NCBI RefSeq assembly: GCF_039531695.1
Contig: NZ_BAAAQN010000018.1
Span: forward strand, 1 to 64,000
From: Catenulispora yoronensis
GTDB lineage: Bacteria > Actinomycetota > Actinomycetes > Streptomycetales > Catenulisporaceae
Reading direction: 5' to 3'
Length of the DNA stretch: 64,000 nucleotides
Made by a program: the position numbers and the translations under genes. A model generated the notes under the pieces. The model ran no database searches. It saw only the letters and a list, made by a program, of their open reading frames with translations, and was not told the origin of the DNA. Position 1 is the first letter of the stretch. Each line of letters begins with the position of its first letter. Of this stretch, positions 13,811 through 20,753 are shown one piece after another.

Positions 13811-16507
13811 TCAGGCGCTGGGAGCTGAGCCGCCCGCGACGTAGGGATAGTTGAGCGCGGCCACGTGCTCCGGGCACAGGAACATGACGCGGCGGTCCTC
13901 GGGGCGGCTGACCGGCGAGAGGCCGCCCCAGTTCTTGGAGTGGTCGGGATCGAGGCGCTCCAGAAGTTCGCGGAGGGCCCGGAGATTGGCGCCGATATCA
14001 GCCCACTGATAAATATGCGATGGCTTGACCTGCTTGCGAGCGATGGCGGCGGAATGGTCGGCGATGATCTCCATCGTCGCCGCCGCCGCCTCAATGCTGG
14101 CTTGCACGCGCTCGCTGAGTCCGGCCGCCAAAGCGGTGGGAGCGAGAATCCCCAGCCCTTGGATCAGGAAGCGCAGATAGGGCAAATAGCCGAGCAGCGC
14201 CTCTGGCAGAGTATTGATCGGATAGTCCCCGACACCGTCAGCGAGCACGTGGGCCTCGGTGGGCCACTCGCACCACAGGCTCAGCACCAGCTTGTCCCGG
14301 CGCATGATCCGAGTCCGTCCCCTGGCCTGGATACTGAACACCGCCGGGCACTGCACCCCGGCATTGGCCCGATTCTCCAACAACGAGCGGATGCCGTTGA
14401 GCATGGCCTGCTGTCCGGCGTCGATCCGATTCAGGGTATTGAACTGGGCAGCCATATGACGCTCGATGGTCTCAAGCTCGGCGATCAGACCGGTGCCACG
14501 CAGACCGTCCAGCATAAGGGCGGCTTCGATCTTCTTCCGCGTCTTGGGACACCGGACCTTGTGATCGGCGTCCGGATCGAGATCGGTCGCCTCGGCCAAC
14601 AACTCGTCCAAGCCGAAGGCGTGGCTACAGCCGGCACCATCCACACCGGGGCAGGCACAGGGGATGAGCCGCTGCTCGACCAGGCCGGGATAGCGGTCTT
14701 CGACGATGTTGTCGAACGCCTCCGTGAGCACTGACAGGAACCGCACAGGAAACGCGCCACTCACGCGAATAGTGACGGTGGGTTGCTCACGGCCGTCGTC
14801 AGTAATAAGGGCCCAGGCCGGCGAATGCGGGTCCCGGTCGTGCAGCAACGCCCCACTGCGCCAGTGCATGCCGGTGGTGTAGCGGTGTTCACGCGCGATG
14901 AACCACGTCGGGATGCCCGCCTGTCGCGAAGCCAGCCGGTAGATGATGCTTATTTCTCGCGCCCGAGGATCGGCACTGTGTTCCCGCCACACTTCTTCAG
15001 CCTGCGGCGGCGGTGCTTCAGGCAGTCGATCGACGATCAGCGCCACGTCGTCGCTGTGCTGATCCCCGACGCGGTAGGCGAGGTCGAACGCCTCCATCAT
15101 GCTGATCAGCCGATCGGGCAGCTCCGGGTCGTCCTCGGCGAGATCGCCCCACAGCCGCAGCCGCTCGACGCGAGAAAGCACCCCGCCGGAAGCGGTGACC
15201 TCGTCGCTGTCGATGACCTGGGTGATCCGCGCATCCAGCCACGCGGGTTGCAAGATGACCTTAGCGGCCAGTTCCGGACGATCAGCGAAGAAGACGATCT
15301 GACCCAAGTCGTGCAACACTCGGGCGACTCCACGCTGCGCCGACACGTCCTTAAGACCGGCATGAGCCATCGCGCCGAAGACGACTTTCTGAGTCGCGGT
15401 GAGCCCCGGCAGATCACGCACCGCCTGAGCCGCCGCAAGCCAGGAAGTCGGCCACCGCATCCCCATCAACGGCAGAGCCGCGGCGCGGTCGGCAATGATC
15501 CGAGAGAGGTCGGCAATACCCGTGCCAGTGCGGGAGTCGATGGCATGTATCGCCGAGATCTGCCGATAACGCCCCGAGAGATCGGCAGGCAACGTCGCCG
15601 GGGAGTGCTCGTCCGAGTGCGTGGCGACGATAATCACCGGCGAGCCCGGAGCGCGGGCAGTGACCACGTCCAACCAGGGAACGACCTTGCCATCAGCGGC
15701 TCGGGACCGGGAGCTCCAGACCAGGATGAACAACGATCGGTCAGTCAGATAAAAGCGCTGAGTAGCCCGATACTCCAGCTGCCCGCCGAAATCCCAGGCA
15801 TCCAGCTTCATCTCGACCCCGGGTCGGCTCGGATGGGGCAAGACCAGCGGATGGATCCGCACGCCATGGGTCTGGCCCTCGTCGGCATCGAAGTCGTCGC
15901 CACGTAGCTGCCTGGCCAACGTGGTCTTTCCCACCGCGGCCTCGCCGACGATCAGAACTTTCGACTGCCAGAGCTCGACCGAGGAGTCAGCCAGAGCCTG
16001 CATGAAAGCCACTACTGCCACAGCGCCCTGGGCCTGAACCTCGGGTGGCGGAGTAACCAGATCAGGATTGCCATCGAGAAAAAGGTTTCTCAAATGGACC
16101 AGCTGGCCAAAAGAGCTCGGCAATGCTTCGATTGCATTATAATTGAGCGAGAGCGTATCCAACCTGAAAAGGTCACCAAAAGATTCTGGCAACACTGACA
16201 GCAGGTTACCACCAAGGAATAGAAATGCCAGGCGATGGAACCGCCCGAACCATTCCGGCAGCGCAGACAGTTGATTGTCATTCAGCTCGATCACTTCAAG
16301 GCCGACCAACTGACCAAACCATTCCGGCAGTTCCGACAGCCGGTTGCCTTCGAGACCGATCCGGGTCAAGGCTGTTAGGCGGATCAGCGATTCCGGCAGT
16401 TCGGTCAACCCCAGCCGCGAAAGGTCCAGGATCTCGCTGCCGTCTCGCAGCGCCTTCGCAATCCGCCGCTCCGCCTCAGCCCTGCCATCCAACCCCTCCA
16501 CCAACAC
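13811..16507 (-). CDS. Roco family protein (LRR-Roc GTPase-COR)
   Basis: An 898-residue bacterial relative of LRRK2. Residues ~25-147 form five to six 23-residue leucine-rich repeats. Roc GTPase: P-loop GEAAVGKT (188-195), switch motif DFGGQ (239-243), THSD (296-299) in place of NKxD. The COR dimerisation domain follows (~350-600). A Cys/His cluster comes next (C617, C619, C627, H629, C653), resembling a zinc-binding element, then a helical region and a C-terminal domain ending FLCPEHVAALNYPYV. The start is GTG 16507 after a GGGGGAGG run; a second GTG six bases on is possible. Roco proteins cycle between monomer and dimer with nucleotide state; bacterial roles are mostly unknown. The neighbours are unrelated, and the LRR-coding segment is visibly less GC-rich than the rest. 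Confidence 0.9.
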   Translation of the reverse strand: MLVEGLDGRAEAERRIAKALRDGSEILDLSRLGLTELPESLIRLTALTRIGLEGNRLSELPEWFGQLVGLEVIELNDNQLSALPEWFGRFHRLAFLFLGGNLLSVLPESFGDLFRLDTLSLNYNAIEALPSSFGQLVHLRNLFLDGNPDLVTPPPEVQAQGAVAVVAFMQALADSSVELWQSKVLIVGEAAVGKTTLARQLRGDDFDADEGQTHGVRIHPLVLPHPSRPGVEMKLDAWDFGGQLEYRATQRFYLTDRSLFILVWSSRSRAADGKVVPWLDVVTARAPGSPVIIVATHSDEHSPATLPADLSGRYRQISAIHAIDSRTGTGIADLSRIIADRAAALPLMGMRWPTSWLAAAQAVRDLPGLTATQKVVFGAMAHAGLKDVSAQRGVARVLHDLGQIVFFADRPELAAKVILQPAWLDARITQVIDSDEVTASGGVLSRVERLRLWGDLAEDDPELPDRLISMMEAFDLAYRVGDQHSDDVALIVDRLPEAPPPQAEEVWREHSADPRAREISIIYRLASRQAGIPTWFIAREHRYTTGMHWRSGALLHDRDPHSPAWALITDDGREQPTVTIRVSGAFPVRFLSVLTEAFDNIVEDRYPGLVEQRLIPCACPGVDGAGCSHAFGLDELLAEATDLDPDADHKVRCPKTRKKIEAALMLDGLRGTGLIAELETIERHMAAQFNTLNRIDAGQQAMLNGIRSLLENRANAGVQCPAVFSIQARGRTRIMRRDKLVLSLWCEWPTEAHVLADGVGDYPINTLPEALLGYLPYLRFLIQGLGILAPTALAAGLSERVQASIEAAAATMEIIADHSAAIARKQVKPSHIYQWADIGANLRALRELLERLDPDHSKNWGGLSPVSRPEDRRVMFLCPEHVAALNYPYVAGGSAPSA

Positions 16508-16612
16508 CCCTCCCCCAGCCCAGCATCAGACCTCAGACACCCACCGCACCCCAAAACCCTCCCACACCCCCACCCCACCCGCCGCCCTTTCACCGCATTC
16601 AAGCCACCGCGC

Positions 16613-18439
16613 TCACGGCGTCACAATGGCAAAGTTCTGATCCACATCGTCCAACACCCCCACGATCCGCCCCAACACCCCCGCGTCCCCGGCAACCTCC
16701 ACCCCGTCCAGCCCCTCCCCCGCCAACAGCGCCAAGAACTGCGCCTTCGTCACCGTGAACGTGACATCCGCACCGCCGTCCGCAGCCACCTTCCCCCGCA
16801 ACGGGCTATACGTCAGCGCTCCATTCCGCAGCCGCAACCGGTAATGCTCATCCAAATCCGTAAAGTGCCAATCAACAACCGCAGTCGAATCCCACGCCTT
16901 CGGCCCGTCCACGCGGATCGCCATCGTGTCGAACAGCTGCGGCACACTCAGTGCCGACGACATGTCGCCCGAGCCCAGTGCCACATCCACCACGCCCTTG
17001 CGCAGTTCCTCGGCGCCCATCAAGTAGCAGTTGCGCCATGTCGCGCACTCCGCGCCCTGTGCCAGCCGCTCGAAGACCTCCGCCAGCGCGTTCTTCGCGT
17101 CCCAGCCCTCGGGATCCGCGAACACCGCGTGCTTCAACAACTGCGCCGCGAACCGCAAATCCCCGCCCTCGGCGTACTCCCGCGCCTTCATCACCAGGTT
17201 CGGCACGCCGCCGAAGCAGTCCGCGTACCGCTTCGCGGTCTCCACCGGCGGCTGCTCCCACAGATCCGACGGGTGCCCCGAATACCAACCCAAGTACCGC
17301 TGGTAGATCGCCTTCACGTTGTGGCTGACCGAGCCGTAGTACCCGTGCGTGCTCCATGCCGCCTCCAGCGCCGGCGGCATCTGGATCAGCTCGGCGATCT
17401 CGGAGCCGACATGACCCTGATTCATCAGCCGCAGCGTCTGGTCGTGCAGATACGCGTACAGGTCGCGCTGGACCTCCAAGAAGTCGCGGATCCGGTCCGC
17501 GCCCCACGTCGGCCAGTGGTGCGAGGCGAACACCACGTCGGACTGGAGCCCGAACAGTTCCAGGGCCTCGTTGAGGTAGTGCGACCAGACGCGGGCATCG
17601 CGGACCAGGGCGCCGCGCAGAGTCAGGATGTTGTGAAGGTTGTGGGTGGCGTTCTCGGCCATGCACAGCGCACGGTGGTCCGGCAGCAGGAAGTTCATCT
17701 CCGACGGGGCCTCGGTGCCGGGCGTCATCTGGAAGACGAAGCGGACGCCGTCGATCGTCTCCTGCTGACCGGTCTCGGTGATCGACTTCGTCGGCGGCAG
17801 CAGGCTCACGGTGCCGGTGGACGCGCTGAAGCCCAGGCCCATGCCGACCGGCCCGGCGGGGCCGTGAGCCAGACCGGCCGCCGAGTAGTACATGCCGCGC
17901 CGGAGCATCGCCGTGCCCGCGTAGACGTTCTCCGCCACCGCCTCGGCCATGAAGTCCGCCGGGGCCAGGATCGGCACGGAGGAGCCCGGTTCGAGCACGC
18001 CGCTCGCGCCGCCGAAGTGGTCCAGGTGCGAGTGGGTGTAGACCAGGCCGACCACCGGGCGGTCGCCGCGGACCGCGCGATAGAGGGCCAGGCCGGAGGC
18101 CGCCGTCTCGACCGAGACCAGCGGGTCGACCACCACCACGCCGGTGCCGCCCTCGACCAGCGTCATGTTCGACAGGTCGAAGCCGCGGATCTGGTAGACA
18201 CCGGCCGTGACCTCGTAGAGGCCCGCCCTCGCGCACAGCTGCGACTGCCGCCACAGGCTCGCGTTGACGGTGTCGGGGCAGTCCGCGTCCAGGAACCGCG
18301 TCGCGTCGAAGTCCCACGCCACCCGCCCGTCGGCGGTCTCGATCCGCCGCGCCTCCGGACCGGCGAGGAATCCCTTGTCGGCGTCGGCGAAATCAGCTCG
18401 GTCGCCGAAGTCGGCACTCCCCTGGGCGGTCGCGGTCAC
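16613..18439 (-). CDS. Alkyl sulfatase (type III, metallo-beta-lactamase fold, SdsA1/BDS1-like)
   Basis: A 608-residue di-zinc hydrolase that releases sulfate from alkyl sulfate esters. The metal-binding motif THSHLDHFGG lies at residues 135-144. Further ligands are expected in CMAENATHNLHNILTLRGA and ASHHWPTWG, which are SdsA1-type signatures. A helical dimerisation domain (about 380-500) and a C-terminal SCP2-like domain (about 500-608) complete the family layout. No export signal is visible, unlike Pseudomonas SdsA1, so the enzyme appears cytoplasmic. Start ATG 18439. It is followed by 105 bp of pyrimidine-rich DNA before the Roco gene. Confidence 0.9.
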   Translation of the reverse strand: MTATAQGSADFGDRADFADADKGFLAGPEARRIETADGRVAWDFDATRFLDADCPDTVNASLWRQSQLCARAGLYEVTAGVYQIRGFDLSNMTLVEGGTGVVVVDPLVSVETAASGLALYRAVRGDRPVVGLVYTHSHLDHFGGASGVLEPGSSVPILAPADFMAEAVAENVYAGTAMLRRGMYYSAAGLAHGPAGPVGMGLGFSASTGTVSLLPPTKSITETGQQETIDGVRFVFQMTPGTEAPSEMNFLLPDHRALCMAENATHNLHNILTLRGALVRDARVWSHYLNEALELFGLQSDVVFASHHWPTWGADRIRDFLEVQRDLYAYLHDQTLRLMNQGHVGSEIAELIQMPPALEAAWSTHGYYGSVSHNVKAIYQRYLGWYSGHPSDLWEQPPVETAKRYADCFGGVPNLVMKAREYAEGGDLRFAAQLLKHAVFADPEGWDAKNALAEVFERLAQGAECATWRNCYLMGAEELRKGVVDVALGSGDMSSALSVPQLFDTMAIRVDGPKAWDSTAVVDWHFTDLDEHYRLRLRNGALTYSPLRGKVAADGGADVTFTVTKAQFLALLAGEGLDGVEVAGDAGVLGRIVGVLDDVDQNFAIVTP

Positions 18440-18537
18440 GGCTGCTCCTCACGCTGTACGGACGTCCATCCGCCATCCTCGGAGCCGCCGCGGACGCCCG
18501 CGACCGGGGAGCGCCAAACGGCTGGCGGGCCCCGGCC

Positions 18538-19038
18538 CTACCTCCTCGTCCGATACCGGATCATCGGCCCGAGCACACCCTGCACCGTCTCGAACGGCTC
18601 CATCCCCAGCTTCTCAATGACGTGACGCGACGCGGCGTTCCCCTCGTCGACCTCGGCGAGCACCCGGCTCAGCCCCACCGTGGTGAGTCCGTGGTCGACG
18701 ACGGCCCGCGCCATCTCGGTCGCGTAGCCGCAGCCCCACGCCGAGGGCGACAGGCTGTAGGTGACCTCGATGCCCAGCGACGACAACGGCCGCAGCCCGA
18801 CGGTCCCGACCAGGCTGTCGGCGTCCTGGGTGCGGACCATCCAGAGCCCGTAGCCGTGCGCGGCGAAATCGCGCTCGCTCACGGCCAGCGTCTCGACGAT
18901 GTCCTCCTCGTTCAACACCTCGTCATCGAAAAGGAACCGGCGCACCTGCGCATCCCGCCAGTGCGCCCGCAGGTCCGCCAGGTCTTCGCCGGCGAGCGGG
19001 GTGAGCTTGAGACGCGCAGTGCTCAGCACGTGGTCCAT
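18538..19038 (-). CDS. GNAT family N-acetyltransferase
   Basis: A 166-residue acetyl-CoA-dependent acyltransferase of the RimJ/RimL-like group. It begins STARLKLTPLAGEDLADL. The acetyl-CoA-binding loop is in SAWGCGYATEMARAVVDHGL, followed by RVLAEVDEGNAASRHVIEKLGM, the usual motif B. ATG 19038 is preceded by a GTGGGGGG run and restores the family N terminus. The substrate is unknown. Confidence 0.85.
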   Translation of the reverse strand: MDHVLSTARLKLTPLAGEDLADLRAHWRDAQVRRFLFDDEVLNEEDIVETLAVSERDFAAHGYGLWMVRTQDADSLVGTVGLRPLSSLGIEVTYSLSPSAWGCGYATEMARAVVDHGLTTVGLSRVLAEVDEGNAASRHVIEKLGMEPFETVQGVLGPMIRYRTRR

Positions 19039-19210
19039 GCCCCCCACGCTAGCGGCCCGGTCTGTGAATCCGCCGCTGAAACGGACCGCGTCACATCGGG
19101 TCGCGGATCCGGACCTGCCTGGGCAGGCCACGGACGTCTTCGCTAGCCTGGCATCGCTCGAAGACCCGGAGCACCCGCTTCGCGGTCCTTGACCTCATGG
19201 GGGGCGGACT

Positions 19211-19963
19211 ATGTCCAGACATGCACAACGTTCCCGCACCACAGGAATCTCGCTGCTCGTCGCCGGTGCCGTCGCACTGGCCGCGGCGGCATGCGCATCG
19301 CAGGGGACGTCGGCGGCCGGGGGGACCGCGACGACTCCGGCGGCGAACAGCACCAGCACGGTCAGCGGCTCGGCCAGCGGCTCGGCCTCCGGCTCGGCGC
19401 CGGCCACCACCGACACCGGCTCGCCGTCGGCGGCCGGATCCTCGTCGAGCACCGACGCGGCGTCGGCCTCGTCCTCGGCACCGGCCGAGGCGTCCAGCTC
19501 GTCGGACTCCTCCGGCTCCTCGGACGGCGACACCAAGTCGTTCGTGGCCACCAACAAGATCGGCGACACCGTCACGCAGGGCGGGTTCCACGTCAAGGTC
19601 AACTCGGTGACCATGCCGTACACCCCGCCGGCCGGCGCGACCTACAAGCCGCGGGACCCGATGGTGTGGATCGTCGTGGACTTCACGGCGACCAACGCCA
19701 CCGACAAGCCGCTCGTCTTCTCGTCCATCATGGGCATGGAGCTGTACGACTCCGACAAGAACAAGTACCTCGCCTCGATCGTCTACGAGGACTCGCTGCC
19801 GAAGGGCAAGGTGTTCCCCGACACCGACATCGCGCCCGGCAAGTCGGCGACCGGCGAGGTCGTCTTCGAGGTTCCGAAGACTTCGAAGGGCTTCCTGCTG
19901 TTCGTCGAGGGCGCCCTGTTCCACAAGAGCGGGCCGATCCCGGTCGTCGGCCTCGGCCGATAG
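19211..19963 (+). CDS. Secreted lipoprotein with DUF4352-like domain
   Basis: A 250-residue exported protein. The lipobox is ALAAAACAS, giving a lipid-modified Cys near residue 28. Residues ~30-108 are a Ser/Ala/Thr-rich linker spanning the wall. The C-terminal domain (about 110-250) is an immunoglobulin-like DUF4352-type fold, with GDTVTQGGFHVKVNSV, WIVVDFTATNATDKPL and DIAPGKSATGEVVFEVP. Such proteins are tethered outside the membrane and often have telokin-like or binding roles; no specific job is known. A strong hairpin follows the stop. Confidence 0.82.
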   Translation: MSRHAQRSRTTGISLLVAGAVALAAAACASQGTSAAGGTATTPAANSTSTVSGSASGSASGSAPATTDTGSPSAAGSSSSTDAASASSSAPAEASSSSDSSGSSDGDTKSFVATNKIGDTVTQGGFHVKVNSVTMPYTPPAGATYKPRDPMVWIVVDFTATNATDKPLVFSSIMGMELYDSDKNKYLASIVYEDSLPKGKVFPDTDIAPGKSATGEVVFEVPKTSKGFLLFVEGALFHKSGPIPVVGLGR

Positions 19964-19970
19964 TCCACCG

Positions 19971-20003
19971 GCCGGGTCAGGCCGTGGCACGGCCTGACCC
20001 GGC
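19971..20003 (+). terminator. Rho-independent-type hairpin after the lipoprotein gene
   Basis: Perfect 15-bp arms (19971-19985 and 19989-20003; GCCGGGTCAGGCCGT and its complement) enclose a GGC loop 7 bp after the stop codon. There is no long T-run. Confidence 0.75.
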
Positions 20004-20091
20004 TCGGCTGCCGAGCCCGCGGCCCCGGGCGCCTCTATGCTCGAACTGTCGGCGACGCCCTGTCGCCCGGGCATGAGGAACGAGGTCGCCG

Positions 20092-20550
20092 ATGTCGCAG
20101 CCGCATGTGTTCGAACTGGGAACCGACGGCCCCAAAGTGATCGTGGTGGGGATCGACGGCTCCGAGTCCTCCTTCCGGGCCGCCGCGTACGCCGCCGGGC
20201 TGGCCCGCCGCCAGCGCTCGAAGCTGGCGATCGTCTACATCCGCCCGCTGGCGGCCTCCATGTCCGCGGCGGCGGCCGCCGAGCTGGTCACGGTCCGCGA
20301 CGCCATCGCCGACGATCTGCGCGACCAGATCGAGGCGGCGGCCCGCCAGCTGCCCGAGGGCAGCTTCGCCGACTGGGACTTCCACGTCGGCGAGGGCGAC
20401 CCGTTCCGCGGCCTGGTGGATTTCGCGACGCGGTTGAAGGCCGACGCCGTGGTGATCGGCGCGTCGCAGCAGGCCGGGCACCGCATCGTCGGCTCGGTGG
20501 CGGTCCGCCTGGTGAAGGCCGGGAAGTGGCCGGTCACCGTGGTGCCGTGA
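20092..20550 (+). CDS. Universal stress protein (UspA family)
   Basis: A 152-residue single Usp domain. It starts with the usual strand and Asp (VIVVGIDGSESSFRAAAYAA) and ends with VVIGASQQAGHRIVGSVAVRLVKAG split around the nucleotide loop. The classic G-x2-G-x9-G-S/T ATP motif is only partly kept: GASQQAG lacks the second glycine spacing, so ATP binding is doubtful. The start follows GAGGAACGAGG. These proteins respond to growth arrest or stress by mechanisms that are poorly defined. Confidence 0.85.
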   Translation: MSQPHVFELGTDGPKVIVVGIDGSESSFRAAAYAAGLARRQRSKLAIVYIRPLAASMSAAAAAELVTVRDAIADDLRDQIEAAARQLPEGSFADWDFHVGEGDPFRGLVDFATRLKADAVVIGASQQAGHRIVGSVAVRLVKAGKWPVTVVP

Positions 20551-20753
20551 CCCGCCCGGAACCGGGCCCGGACGCGCGGATCGACACCTGATCGTCACGC
20601 CCGCGCCTTCTTGCAAGCAGGGCATCGAAATTTTGCGCTCGACTATCTGAGTCTTGCGACACCTTCTCGACATCTATACGGTGACCCACGCATGGATCCG
20701 TGTCACCGCACCACGTTCCGCCGCCACCTTCCGCTCCGTGTCGAGGAGTCGCG

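Noticed and set aside
13763..13828. 21-codon frame starting ATGACAGTGACTATC with a GGAG upstream
   Set aside because: It overlaps the 3' end of the Roco gene, has no recognisable product and is too short to support without conservation.
16508..16612. Pyrimidine-rich tract between the Roco and sulfatase genes as a possible structured element
   Set aside because: It has strong strand bias but no dyad or repeat unit; likely a by-product of C-rich intergenic composition.
20588..20753. Possible small RNA or riboswitch before the glucanase gene
   Set aside because: There are some AT-rich boxes but no conserved stem pattern that I can recognise.
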